Positions 1-8,422 of a stretch of 21,390 bases of DNA are shown here, piece after piece. The DNA is taken from assembly GCA_016715405.1 (NCBI GenBank), contig JADKAE010000049.1, positions 1-21,390 of the forward strand. The letters are read 5' to 3'. The stretch's first letter is position 1. Every line of letters begins with the position of its first letter. Below the pieces are notes generated by a model. It searched no databases, was not told the DNA's origin, and worked only from the letters and a program-made list of their open reading frames with translations. The DNA is from Saprospiraceae bacterium (GTDB lineage Bacteria > Bacteroidota > Bacteroidia > Chitinophagales > Saprospiraceae). The position numbers and the translations under genes were made by a program.

Positions 1-1309
1 TTATGGCGCAAGCCGAAGTAAAAACCCTATTCAGCAACGTGGGCGGGCCGAGTACGGGTATCGGTAGCCTGGGCGTTGGCGTGCCGTACAAAACGGAATT
101 TACCGTTCAATTGAAGGACAAAAAAGAACTCGATAATTTACGCACGGAAGACTACATGTTGCGCCTTCGGCAGCTTACAAAAACAATATCCCGGCATACG
201 TTTTTCAATGGCTACACTGGGCTTTAGTTACTCAGTCTGCACCCGAGGAAATAACTTTAAGCAGCAGTGATTTGACGCAAGTCATGGAAACAGGTAAAAT
301 GGCAAAAAGTCGGTGCAGGGAATCCCGGGGCCGACAACGTGACAGTGTCCCGGTAGAGGAAGGCGGTCCCGAATACCACAGGTTTTGCCCGACAAAGACC
401 GTATGCAACGCAGCTGGTTTGAACACCGCCTACACGGGGCAAAACCTACGCATAGCCTTTACGGGTAACGACGATGCCACCCTGACGGAAAACGGTACGG
501 AATACCCGATCCGGGTTTGGTTGGACGATTTTGACCGCCGACAACTACTTGTCGATGTGAGCCGCCTGAACATCAAATCCTACGGGTTTACCTGTACAAG
601 TGGCGCGAGTTGCAGTAGTCATCAAAGACCGCCCCCTCGCTTTGGGAGCGCAAGACCGACAACCGGCTATCACGCTCAACGCTGATGCTTTAGGCAGACC
701 TTCCAGGAACGGTTAGCCGACGAAGTAGTGGCTTATTTAAAGAAATCTATTGCCCGAAGCGATGAGTCTAACCTGGGGTAAGTGACGTCAAGCGGCAAAA
801 CGATAGTTTCGGCGCATTGAGCGGCGTTCTGGCGATTTCGTTTCTGTTGATTTACCTGATTATGGTCGCCTTGTACGATAGTTTTGTATATCCTTTTTGT
901 GGCCTTGTTTTCCATACCCTATTGCGACCATAGGCGCCTTCTTAGCCCTAATTTTATCCTACTCCAAGCAATTTTGAGCTTGTTCGCCCTCTTGGGTTTG
1001 ATAATGCTGATGGGTTTGGTCACTAAAAATATTAACATTAATTGTGGATACCAACCAAGAAATCAGAAAGGTTGCATTATCGGAGGCATTGATACAAGCG
1101 GGGAAGGAACGGATGCGCCCCATATTAATGACAACACTGTCTATGGCCATCAGGATGTTGCCGATTGCCTTGGCAACAATGGAACTAAGCGAGATGGAAA
1201 ATGGAATGGACGGGGCCATCATCAAGCGGGTTACTTTCTTCTCTCATTCTGACGGTGTATTTGGTTCCCGATGGTGTATTATTTGGTAGATAGGTTGAAG
1301 GAGAGGTGA
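1..1309 (+). pseudogene. RND-family (HAE1/AcrB-like) efflux pump permease, C-terminal part, frame heavily broken
   Basis: Pieces of one protein are readable across all three plus frames. In order they are a porter-domain segment (GSLGVGVPYKTEFTVQL, about 60-115), LTKNNIPAYVFQW after a missing A near 180, NTAYTGQNLRIAFTGNDD followed by EYPIRVWLDDFDR (about 424-540), a membrane segment LIYLIMVALYDSFVYPF (about 850-900), and the conserved GKERMRPILMTTLSMA block (about 1100-1150). It ends MVYYLVDRLKER with TGA at 1307-1309. These blocks are typical of inner-membrane RND proton antiporters that export drugs or metals with a periplasmic adaptor and an outer-membrane channel. Family members are about 1000-1050 residues, so only the last 40% or so lies in the window. 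At least six frame changes are needed, so as written it cannot give a working pump. Substrate cannot be told. Whether this is true decay or sequencing error is unresolved; error seems likelier because the residues around each break are still conserved. Confidence 0.85.
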
Positions 1310-1328
1310 TGGGCATAAGTCGCCCATC
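1308..1328. terminator. Hairpin between convergent genes, possible bidirectional terminator
   Basis: GATGGGC at 1308-1314 is the exact reverse complement of GCCCATC at 1322-1328, leaving a 7-nt loop. It overlaps the stop codon of the efflux pump (1307-1309) and lies 5 nt from the stop of the convergent lipoprotein gene. The T-tract on the plus side is weak (GGTTTCACTTTCC) and there is none on the minus side, so a terminator role is inferred from position and the perfect stem. Confidence 0.4.
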
Positions 1329-1332
1329 GGTT

Positions 1333-1860
1333 TCACTTTCCTGCCAGCGCTTCCACAAACTGCCGCAGCACCTTATCAGCGCGGCGCTTGCCGATGCCCA
1401 TTACCGGGTTTTGCCAGAAATTATAGGTAGCCTCCGTTCTCCCGGTTTTCGCGTTGATCACCTCAATATCGAGATTGGCGTAGGCTATTTTGACAAACGA
1501 AGCGGCCTGGGTGACCTGGTAGCGGATAATGTAATCGGCTTCTTTGTTTTCAAAAATTTGCATAGAAACCAGCCGGAAGTTGTCGACCTGGTAAGTGGAG
1601 TCGAAAGTAGTGACTGTCGACATCCCGACGGGCACGTTGCCGCTGACGCGGTTGTCGGCAATGACGGTAAACCCGTTGCGGGCCAGTTGGTGCTCCAGTT
1701 TGCCGAGGACCAGGTCGTTGGTATTCACGGTTACTACTTTGAAAGTACCCTTAGGGTTGAATTCTTCCGATTTGTGAAAAGATTGCCGGGAAATACTAAT
1801 ACACGATGTGGCGAGTAATGCCATACTTGCGGCCAGGATACTTGCGAATTGCGTTTTCAT
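1333..1860 (-). CDS. Putative lipoprotein of unknown function, 175 aa
   Basis: I do not recognise a named family. I chose the ATG at 1858-1860 rather than the further upstream ATG at 1947, because the shorter form begins with a lipoprotein signal peptide: Lys at position 3, a hydrophobic core (ILAASMALLATSC) and a candidate lipid-attachment Cys at residue 20. The upstream extension looks like untranslated DNA. The mature part has alternating beta-rich stretches (FKVVTVNTNDLVLGKLEHQL, ADYIIRYQVTQAASF, YANLDIEVINAKTGRTEATY), resembling small periplasmic lipoproteins of the DUF4136 kind in length and texture; that comparison is only an impression. It ends VEALAGK. A short AGGGA lies about 7-11 nt before the ATG. 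It is convergent with the efflux pump and divergent from the peptidase gene. Confidence 0.75.
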   Translation of the reverse strand: MKTQFASILAASMALLATSCISISRQSFHKSEEFNPKGTFKVVTVNTNDLVLGKLEHQLARNGFTVIADNRVSGNVPVGMSTVTTFDSTYQVDNFRLVSMQIFENKEADYIIRYQVTQAASFVKIAYANLDIEVINAKTGRTEATYNFWQNPVMGIGKRRADKVLRQFVEALAGK

Positions 1861-2080
1861 ACTGTTCCCTTGCCATACTATTGTGAATGAAATAGCACAC
1901 CTCAAGCTAATGCCAAAACACAAAGGTGTTATAAATAGGTTATCCACCGCCTGGAGCTACGCGTTAATCTTGGTTAAGAAAAAATCACCTAACTCATTTA
2001 CAATGTTAAAAAACTGCGCTACGTTAAGATCATCTTGCACCTTTAGCACGGACAGATTGTAAGCCATAAAACCCTTTCAG
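1861..2080. promoter_or_regulatory. Divergent intergenic region between lipoprotein and DPP IV genes
   Basis: These 220 nt hold no supported gene and separate two divergently read genes, so both promoters should lie here. I could not place a convincing Bacteroidota promoter (TTG, about 19 nt, TAnnTTTG) on either strand. A small inverted repeat, AACAC-AAAG-GTGTT, sits near 1917-1930. The region is AT-richer than the flanking genes. Confidence 0.4.
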
Positions 2081-4291
2081 ATGCGACTTTTGCTATTCGT
2101 TTTCGTGTGTGTGAGCCTCCCCTTTTTGTTGGCTGCCCAGCAGCAACAGCGATTCCAGAACCTGACCACAGCCCTGCAAAGCGGCGGCATGCTGTCGGGC
2201 CGCAACGGCCCCGCCAGTGTCAACTGGATCGAGGGCGGCGCTAAGTTTTCATTTATTCCTTCGGGTACTTCGGGTGTTATTAAAACCTACGATCCCGCGA
2301 CCGACAAGGAAGAGACGGCATTTACGGCCGAGGGGTTGAAGTTTCCCGGTTCTGACAACGGTTTGCCTGCAACCAGTTCAACTGGTCGGCCGATTTTAAA
2401 TACCTGATGTTTCGCACCAATTTCCGGCCCGTATGGCGCAACTCGGGCGAAGCGGATTATTACCTGTACGGGTTGAGCGACAAGCAACTGCAATTGGTAG
2501 CCAAAGACGCCCGCACCGCTCAGCTATCGCCCAACGGGCAGTTGGCAGCGTACGAGCGCGGCGGCAATTTGTATGTCTACGATCTGGCCAAGAAAAAAGA
2601 GCAACAGCTCACCAAAGACGCCCAGACCAATTTCTACAACGGCCGGTTCGGCTGGGTGTACGAAGAAGAATTCGGCCTGGTACAGGCCTGGGACTGGTCG
2701 CCCGACAGCCGTTATATCGCTTTCTGGCAAACCGACGAACGCCAGATACCCATTTACCAGATGACCGACTTTACCGGCTCTCACGCCGAATATTCCAAGA
2801 TCCCTTATCCCCGCGTGGGCGATCCCGCGCCGCCCGTGCGCATCGGCATCATCGACCTGAAATCGCGCAAAAACGAAATGGGTGAACGTCGACCTGGCAG
2901 GTGGGTATATTCCCCGCATTTATTGGACTTCCAAACCTGGCCAGCTCGCGGTAATGCACCTCAACCGCAAGCAAAACCACATGAGCCTGTATTTTGCCGA
3001 TGCCGCTACCGGCGCCGCGCGTAAAATCATGGAAGAAAAAGACGAAGACGGCTGGATTGATGTATTCGATTTCTTTGCGGGCATTTTGCACTATTGCGCC
3101 TTCCCGAAAGACAGCGAAGAATTTTACTGGATATCGGGTCGCGACGGCTACAACCACCTTTACCGTTACAACTACAACGGGCAGCTGGTCAACCAGGTCA
3201 CCAAAGGCAACTGGGAAGTGGTGCGTGTAGAAAATGTGGATACGAAAAATGGAATTGTCTACTACACCTCTACCGAGGCTTCTCCGCTCGAAAGGCAATT
3301 ATATGCAATAAGTACCGACGGCAGCGGCAAGCGCCGCCTCAGTGAGGCTGAGGGACGCCACCGCATCAATATGTCGCCCAACGGCATGTACTACATCGAC
3401 AACCACTCGAGTGTAAACCGCCACAAGCAGGTAGAGCTGCGCGCTACCGACGGCAGATTGATAAAAGTATTAGAAGCCAACGAAAACACGGCCAAATTCC
3501 TGCAAACCAACGCCTACGTGCCCCGCGAATTGATGCAAATCACCACTACGGACGGGCAGGCCATTGATATCTACCTCGTCAAACCGCTCGATTTCGATGC
3601 GCAAAAAAAATATCCATTGGTGGTGTCGATTTACGGCGGCCCCGGCGCGCAATCGGTATACAACGAATTTGGCGCCAGCGCCTGGGAGCAATACCTGGCG
3701 CAGCAGGGTTACGTGGTGGTGAGCGTCAACAACCGCGGCAGCGGCGGCTACGGCCAGAAATTCATGGAAGTGGTGTATGAAAAATTGGGCGTATATGAAA
3801 GTCTGGACTTTACAGAAACCGCCAAATATCTGACTGGAAAATTCCCGTGGATCGACAATACGCGAATGGCCATTCAGGGGCACAGCTACGGCGGGTTCAC
3901 TTCGAGTTATACCATGCTAACCCACCCGGGGGTGTTTCAGGTAGGTATCGTAGCGGCGCCGGTAACCGAACAGCGGCTTTACGACAACATATACGCCGAG
4001 CGCTACACGGGTTTGTTGCCTGAAAACGATGAGAAATACAAAACCTCGGCGCCTACCACCTTTGCCAAACACCTGGAGGGCAAGATGCTGCTGGTGCATT
4101 CGCCCGTGGACGACAACGTGCACGTGGCCAACACTTTCCAGTTGCTGCGCGCCCTGCTCGATGCCGGCAAAGACGTCGACCTCCGCATTTATCCGCCGGG
4201 CGACCACAGCGTGGCGTATGATTTTCAGAGCTACGTGCTCCTTCAAAAAACTTACTTCGATTATTTGGAGATGCATTTGAAGGGCAACTAA
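2081..4291 (+). CDS. Dipeptidyl peptidase IV (S9B family), exported, two frame shifts
   Basis: Serine exopeptidase that removes X-Pro or X-Ala dipeptides from peptide N-termini in the periplasm or at the surface. A signal peptide (MRLLLFVFVCVSLPFLLAAQ) is followed by the eight-bladed propeller with the family's double-Glu substrate motif (WVYEEEFG, about 2656-2680). The alpha/beta-hydrolase domain has nucleophile Ser in GHSYGG (codon 3884-3886), Asp in SPVDDNVH (4109-4111) and His in GDHSVAY (4205-4207). Total length is about 736 residues, normal for the family, so the gene is complete. As written it needs two compensating frame changes: one near 2365-2376, just before QFNWSADFKYLMF, and one at the A5 run 2869-2873, just before KWVNVDLAGGYIPRIYW. 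All catalytic residues are in the uninterrupted frame 2882-4291. It is the first gene of a plus-strand run; the next gene starts 1 nt after its stop. Confidence 0.93.
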
Positions 4292-4292
4292 G

Positions 4293-4937
4293 TTGGAAAC
4301 GGTCAAAAATCGGTGGCGTATAGCCTCCCGGCAGCGGGGATTTTGGGCGGTTAGCGGAACTGCGATGGCGGTATTACTCAGCACCGCCTCTCAGATGCCT
4401 GCTTTTTTTGTCTATCTGGAAGCACGTCCCGGAGCCTTGCTCTACGATCCTATTTTGAATGCTTTGCCCCCCGTAGATTTGTCGGGGCCGATATTCGTAT
4501 TGATTTATGTGCCGGTAGTTTACGCCATAATCAGGTCTTTGCTGACGCCTACGGTACTTATCCATTTTCTTACAGGCTATGTTCTCCTGTTGCTCACGCG
4601 GATACTCACCTTGTGGATCACGCCGCTTGACCCGCCCCTGGCTTTGGTTCCGCTTGTCGACCCGCTTGGGTTAGTATTATACGGCGGTATTCCGGTTACC
4701 AGGGATCTGTTTTTTTCGGGGCATACGGCTACGGCTTTTCTCATATACCAATGCCTGCCCTCAAAGATCGAAAAAAGGGTTTCCGGGGTGGTTGTTGTGT
4801 TGATGGTCATTGGCTTGCTTTTGCAGCATATCCATTACGCTGTAGATATTGTAGCAGCCATACCTTTCGCCTACCTTTGTGCAAAAGCCACGGCAAAGCT
4901 GATTCCTTTGGCCGGCGGGCAAAACGAAAATCCATGA
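4293..4937 (+). CDS. PAP2_C / sphingomyelin-synthase-like membrane phosphotransferase, 214 aa
   Basis: Polytopic inner-membrane protein with about six hydrophobic segments. It has the two catalytic signatures of the PAP2_C branch of lipid phosphatases and phosphotransferases: RDLFFSGHTATAF (His144) and HIHYAVD (His181, Asp185). In sphingomyelin synthases the equivalent His-His-Asp triad moves a phosphorylated head group between lipids, so a role in lipid head-group transfer or removal is likely; the substrate is unknown. The start is TTG at 4293, 1 nt after the peptidase stop and preceded by GAAGGG. The only nearby alternative, ATG at 4365 (residue 25), would cut into the first membrane segment. 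The stop overlaps the next start in an ATGA (4934-4937), indicating translational coupling to the acyltransferase. Bacteroidota commonly make sphingolipids, which fits, but no sphingolipid synthesis gene is in the window. Confidence 0.85.
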   Translation: METVKNRWRIASRQRGFWAVSGTAMAVLLSTASQMPAFFVYLEARPGALLYDPILNALPPVDLSGPIFVLIYVPVVYAIIRSLLTPTVLIHFLTGYVLLLLTRILTLWITPLDPPLALVPLVDPLGLVLYGGIPVTRDLFFSGHTATAFLIYQCLPSKIEKRVSGVVVVLMVIGLLLQHIHYAVDIVAAIPFAYLCAKATAKLIPLAGGQNENP

Positions 4938-5917
4938 CGGTAACTATCCGGCAAGTAAACACGCGCAGCGATCTGCGCACCTATATTTATCTTCCTGCGC
5001 ACATCCACAGAAACCATAGCAATTGGCTGCCTCCGGTGCGTTTTGAGCATTTCGACTGCTACGACGACGCCGAAGTAGCCCATGTCTTGCTGCATACCGT
5101 AGAAGAATGGGGAAAAAGCAAAGGTATGACCGAAATAGTAGGCCCCTTCGGTTTTTCTGATAAAGACCCTGAGGGCCTCCAGGTCGAAGGTTTTGACAAA
5201 TTACCCATACTCGTCACGCCCTGTAATTTGCCTTATTTGCCGGCATTGGTGGAGTCGGCAGGATATGAGAAAAAAATCGATTGCCTCGATTTTATCATCG
5301 ATATCAGGCAGGGCATCCCCGATTTTTATCCGCGTATTTACGAACGCGTGAAGCGAAACTCCAATTTCCAACTCAAAGAATTCCAGAAAACCAGCGAGCT
5401 CAAGCCCTACATCGGCCCCGTCTTTTACCTAATCAACGACGCTTATAAAGATATCTACGGCTTTCAGCCCCTCGACGACCGGGAGATCAAAGAAATGGTA
5501 GACCGATACCTGATGTTGCTCGATCCGCGTTTTGTCAAAGTAGTGCTCGACGAAAACGGACGGGTTATCGCCTTTGTAGTGGGGCTTCCCAACATGACCA
5601 AAGGCATTCAGAAAGCCAGGGGCCAATTGTTCCCTCTGGGCTTGTATTATATTTGGCGTGCAGCCAAAAAAACTAAACAACTCGATCTAATGTTGGGAGC
5701 TATAGATGAGCGGTACCGCGGTCGCGGCCTGGATATTCTGATGGGTTGGAAAATGATAGAAAGCGCCCGCCAGGCCGGCATTGACACCCTGGAGACCCAC
5801 CTCGTGCTCGAAACCAATTCGCGCATGCTGGCAGAATACGAGAAGATGGGGGCGAAGCTGCATAAGCGGTTTAGGGTGTATAGGAAGGGACTGAGCGAGG
5901 GGGAGAGGGGGCGATAG
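4934..5917 (+). CDS. GNAT-superfamily-like acyltransferase, 327 aa, apparent internal deletion
   Basis: It matches a Bacteroidota family of about 370-380 residues usually annotated as GNAT-type or hypothetical acyltransferase. Recognisable parts are IYLPAHIHRNHSNWLPP at the start, EIVGPFGFSDKDPEGLQVEGF in the middle, and a C-terminal GNAT fold with the acyl-CoA-binding style loop DERYRGRGLDILMG (about 5706-5748), followed by LVLETNSRMLAEYEKMGAKL. The ATG at 4934 is set by the 4-nt overlap with the upstream gene. Oddity: NWLPPV (residues 30-35) runs directly into RFEHFDCYDD, whereas in the family as I recall it about 40-50 residues lie between, so part of the N-terminal domain seems deleted in frame at about 5039. 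The last residues (SEGERGR) are encoded by a G-rich tract. Substrate unknown; coupling to a lipid phosphotransferase suggests a lipid or cell-wall precursor, which is inference. Confidence 0.75.
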   Translation: MTVTIRQVNTRSDLRTYIYLPAHIHRNHSNWLPPVRFEHFDCYDDAEVAHVLLHTVEEWGKSKGMTEIVGPFGFSDKDPEGLQVEGFDKLPILVTPCNLPYLPALVESAGYEKKIDCLDFIIDIRQGIPDFYPRIYERVKRNSNFQLKEFQKTSELKPYIGPVFYLINDAYKDIYGFQPLDDREIKEMVDRYLMLLDPRFVKVVLDENGRVIAFVVGLPNMTKGIQKARGQLFPLGLYYIWRAAKKTKQLDLMLGAIDERYRGRGLDILMGWKMIESARQAGIDTLETHLVLETNSRMLAEYEKMGAKLHKRFRVYRKGLSEGERGR

Positions 5918-5927
5918 GGAGAGGGGG
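5899..5927 (+). repeat. G-quadruplex-type G-tract spanning a stop codon
   Basis: Four G-runs (5899-5903, 5907-5911, 5917-5919, 5923-5927) are separated by loops of 3, 5 and 3 nt, which satisfies the usual G3+N1-7 quadruplex pattern on the coding strand. The acyltransferase TAG stop (5915-5917) lies inside it, and the next ATG is 27 nt downstream. A structure in the transcript could limit read-through to the next gene; this is inference. Confidence 0.6.
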
Positions 5928-5954
5928 AGATAGACGGAACTAACAAATTTTTAT

Positions 5955-7259
5955 ATGCGAGCAATTGCATTGTTATTATTGTTTTTGCCATTTTTTGCCA
6001 ATGGCCAGGCGGAGAGCGACTGTGATTTTTACGATCACAATTTGGCGCCAAAGGAGAAGATTGCTTTTAGTGTGAAAACGCTATCGGCGGATGACTACCG
6101 TTGGATTGACGGACCTGTCAAAGACAAAAAAGTGATGCTTATTGGCGAGAGCCATTGGATGAATACGCTACATGCCTACACGGCAGGTCTGGTTTTCACC
6201 TTGCCCAAAAGATTTTCGCACCCTCGTGCTGGAGATGCCTATTCCACTACTGCTTATATCAATGCCTATATCAACGGGGATGCAGCAGAGGGCGAAAAGC
6301 TCATGACCTATCTGCGCGTTTTTTTTGATGCAAAAGAAAACCAGGGATTTTTAAATCAATTGCGAGACTGGAACCGGCAACATCCCGACAAGAAGATTAC
6401 AGTCGCGTGTTCCGACGTGGAGCAAGACATCAGCTTTTCCCTGAAAAATGTTTTTGTGCCCTTTTTCAACCAGATTGGGGACACAGGATTTATACCCAAA
6501 GTGAGAGCGGCGGGCACAATAACCCCTGAGATCCTGGCCTATATGGATTCATTGATTCAGTTGGCGCCCGCCGATACCCGGCTGGCCGACAGGCCGTTTA
6601 TCGACAAGGTGTTTGTGCAACATGTCTTTGAAAACTTTAAGGCCTTTTACTACGGCTTTATGAAAATAGAAGAGCAAGGCGAAGAAAAAGGATTTCCCTT
6701 GTTTATGGAAGCTCGCGTGGCACAAATACTCCGCAATCTTACAGAAGATGCTTTTTTCGGCGGCCTGATGAAAAATACCAAAAGCATCGTGTGGGGCGGA
6801 GCTGCGCATACCCGGATTTACCAACCGGAGGGCACGGATTTTCCGCATTATGAAGGTTGGAAATTAGCGCACGAAGTACCTTTTACGAAAGGGCAAATAT
6901 TATCGGTCAAACTTGTTAATTATGGGTTTAATGTGCCGGCCTCCTGTTATGCCAACCAGGCCTACCAAAACGGCACCGATCAATTTGAAAGTCTTGTAGA
7001 GGCATACAAATCCTGTGTGAGTTCGTATTCCTCCGACCGGTTTTTGTTAATTGACGACCCTACGGAAATGACCAGGGCGGTATTTACTAAATTCAAAAAA
7101 AATAATGATCGCCCTGTTATTTTTAAAGGTCGCACTAATATGCAAAAAATAGGGAAAAAGAACCCGGCGATGAAAATGGATGAGGTATGGCAGGATTATT
7201 ACGGATTTGACTACATACTGGCATTTCCAGGTGCGACGCTTTTTGAGTATGAAGAATAA
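5955..7259 (+). CDS. Secreted erythromycin-esterase-like (EreA/ChaN superfamily) protein, 434 aa
   Basis: The N-terminus MRAIALLLLFLPFFANGQA is a cleavable signal peptide, so the product is exported. The mature part carries the EreA-like hallmarks: LIGESHWMN (Glu65, His67) early, a helix with LFMEARVAQILRNL (residues 249-262), and WGGAAHTRIY with a second conserved His (His285). In erythromycin esterases the Glu/His set activates water to open macrolide rings, but many relatives in Bacteroidota have no known macrolide link, so I call it EreA-like hydrolase and do not claim resistance. The C-terminal 130 residues (FNVPASCYANQAYQNGT onwards) are less recognisable. The frame is intact. The ATG at 5955 is the only one that includes the signal peptide. 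It lies 37 nt after the acyltransferase stop and just after a G-rich tract; its own stop overlaps a possible early start of the next gene. Confidence 0.8.
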   Translation: MRAIALLLLFLPFFANGQAESDCDFYDHNLAPKEKIAFSVKTLSADDYRWIDGPVKDKKVMLIGESHWMNTLHAYTAGLVFTLPKRFSHPRAGDAYSTTAYINAYINGDAAEGEKLMTYLRVFFDAKENQGFLNQLRDWNRQHPDKKITVACSDVEQDISFSLKNVFVPFFNQIGDTGFIPKVRAAGTITPEILAYMDSLIQLAPADTRLADRPFIDKVFVQHVFENFKAFYYGFMKIEEQGEEKGFPLFMEARVAQILRNLTEDAFFGGLMKNTKSIVWGGAAHTRIYQPEGTDFPHYEGWKLAHEVPFTKGQILSVKLVNYGFNVPASCYANQAYQNGTDQFESLVEAYKSCVSSYSSDRFLLIDDPTEMTRAVFTKFKKNNDRPVIFKGRTNMQKIGKKNPAMKMDEVWQDYYGFDYILAFPGATLFEYEE

Positions 7260-7284
7260 TTTTTTAATAAAAAACGATACAGCA

Positions 7285-7833
7285 ATGATCTACAAATATA
7301 TGGTACTCTCAGCACTGGCTATCATTATTGCAGCCTGCGCCGGCACAAAAAAACAGGGCATGACAACGGCTACGACTGTCAACAAGGAAGTAATGTCGCA
7401 CGAAAACGAGCCTATCCTGCTGGGGCGTATAAACCGGGAGGGGCTCACTCGGGGCACTTACGCTGCCTGGTTTAACAAGGAATACAACAGCTACCGCGTT
7501 GATGAAAAAGTGCTCGAGCCTGTCAAGAGCAAGCTCAAAGGGCTGACCGTGCTGGTGTTCATGGGCACCTGGTGCGAAGATAGCCAGCGCGAAGTGCCAC
7601 GGCTATTCAAAATAGCGGATTACCTGGATTTTAAAGATAAAAACATACAAATCATAAGCCTCGACAACCACCCCGACCGCTACAAGCAAGGCCCAAATCG
7701 CGAAGAGCAGGGTTACAATATTGAGCTGGTGCCGACCATCATTTTCCAGCGCGACGGCAAAGAACTGGGCCGTATCGTGGAATATACCCAAGTATCGTTC
7801 GAGGCCGACATGGCGGCTATTTTGGCAAAATAG
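7285..7833 (+). CDS. Thioredoxin-like lipoprotein with monothiol CEDS site, 182 aa
   Basis: A thioredoxin-fold protein with a lipoprotein signal (hydrophobic core LSALAIIIAAC, Cys18). I chose ATG 7285 because it gives a compact signal peptide; an ATG at 7249 in the same frame would add 12 polar residues and overlap the upstream stop. The active-site region is VLVFMGTWCEDSQREVP: Cys97 is present but the usual second Cys is Ser100, so it cannot form the normal CXXC disulfide. A cis-Pro equivalent is in ELVPTIIF (Pro150), and GKELGRIVEYTQ is a typical end of this group. Close relatives in Bacteroidota often have WCGDS in the same place, so the Ser is probably a family trait. It is likely anchored in the envelope. 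Last gene of the plus-strand run; its end overlaps the convergent MarC gene by 17 nt. Confidence 0.85.
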   Translation: MIYKYMVLSALAIIIAACAGTKKQGMTTATTVNKEVMSHENEPILLGRINREGLTRGTYAAWFNKEYNSYRVDEKVLEPVKSKLKGLTVLVFMGTWCEDSQREVPRLFKIADYLDFKDKNIQIISLDNHPDRYKQGPNREEQGYNIELVPTIIFQRDGKELGRIVEYTQVSFEADMAAILAK

Positions 7834-8422
7834 GACCGGCTGCCGGTGGCGCGACCATCAGGTGGAAATTGTCTTTAAACAACTTGATAGCGATAGCCAG
7901 CAGGATGATACCGAATATCTTGCGCAGTACACTCGTGCCGCCTTCGCCGAGGAGTTTACCCAGCCTGTCAGACGAGCGCAGTACCAGGTATACAAAGAGA
8001 ATATTGAGCACTACCCCTAATTGAATATTCACCACCTGGTATTTGGCTTTTAGTGAAATGATCGTCGTTAGGGCGCCGGCCCCGGCAATAAGCGGGAACG
8101 CCACCGGCACAACCGACCCAGAGTTGGTAGCCTCGCTGTCGCGGAAAATGCGGATGCCGAGTATCATCTCCATGCCGATGAGGAATAGCACAATCGAGCC
8201 TGCCACTGCAAACGACTGCACATCGATGCCAAAGAGCCGGATGAGCGCTTCGCCGCCATAGAGGAAAACGGTCATGAGCGCCAACGCCGCCAGCGACGCT
8301 TTGCCGGATTCGATCTGTATGCCCCTTTTTTTGAGGTCGATCAGGATGGGCAGCGAGCCCACGATGTCGATCACCGAAAACAAGATCAGCGATACGGAGA
8401 TGAGTTCTTTAAAATTGACCAT
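7817..8422 (-). CDS. MarC/NAAT-family integral membrane protein, 201 aa
   Basis: About six membrane helices with MarC-family sequence: start MVNFKELISVSLILFSVIDI, then VGSLPILIDLKKRG, FLIGMEMILGIRIFR in the middle, and VVPVAFPLIAGAGALTTII, the conserved Pro/Gly-rich signature, near residues 104-122. The length fits the family (about 200-220). MarC proteins were once linked to multiple antibiotic resistance but that was not upheld; function remains unclear, with some relatives proposed as amino-acid exporters. The ATG (8420-8422) overlaps the TGA of the upstream permease by one base (TGATG on the minus strand), so the two are probably co-translated. The 3' end overlaps the convergent thioredoxin-like gene, and no terminator hairpin is visible there. 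The frame is intact. Confidence 0.92.
   Translation of the reverse strand: MVNFKELISVSLILFSVIDIVGSLPILIDLKKRGIQIESGKASLAALALMTVFLYGGEALIRLFGIDVQSFAVAGSIVLFLIGMEMILGIRIFRDSEATNSGSVVPVAFPLIAGAGALTTIISLKAKYQVVNIQLGVVLNILFVYLVLRSSDRLGKLLGEGGTSVLRKIFGIILLAIAIKLFKDNFHLMVAPPAAGPILPK

Noticed and set aside
1..1309. Erosion of an efflux pump as a biological event
   Set aside because: Motifs remain conserved on each side of every break, and the same type of breakage affects mfd; I keep the pseudogene label only as a description of the sequence as given.
1306..1818. Open plus-strand frame of 170 codons
   Set aside because: Antisense to the lipoprotein gene, which has a convincing signal peptide; this frame has no recognisable features.
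5955..7259. Macrolide resistance gene
   Set aside because: The protein has EreA-like motifs but also a signal peptide and an extra C-terminal region; relatives of this kind are widespread without known resistance, so only the fold and likely hydrolase nature are claimed.
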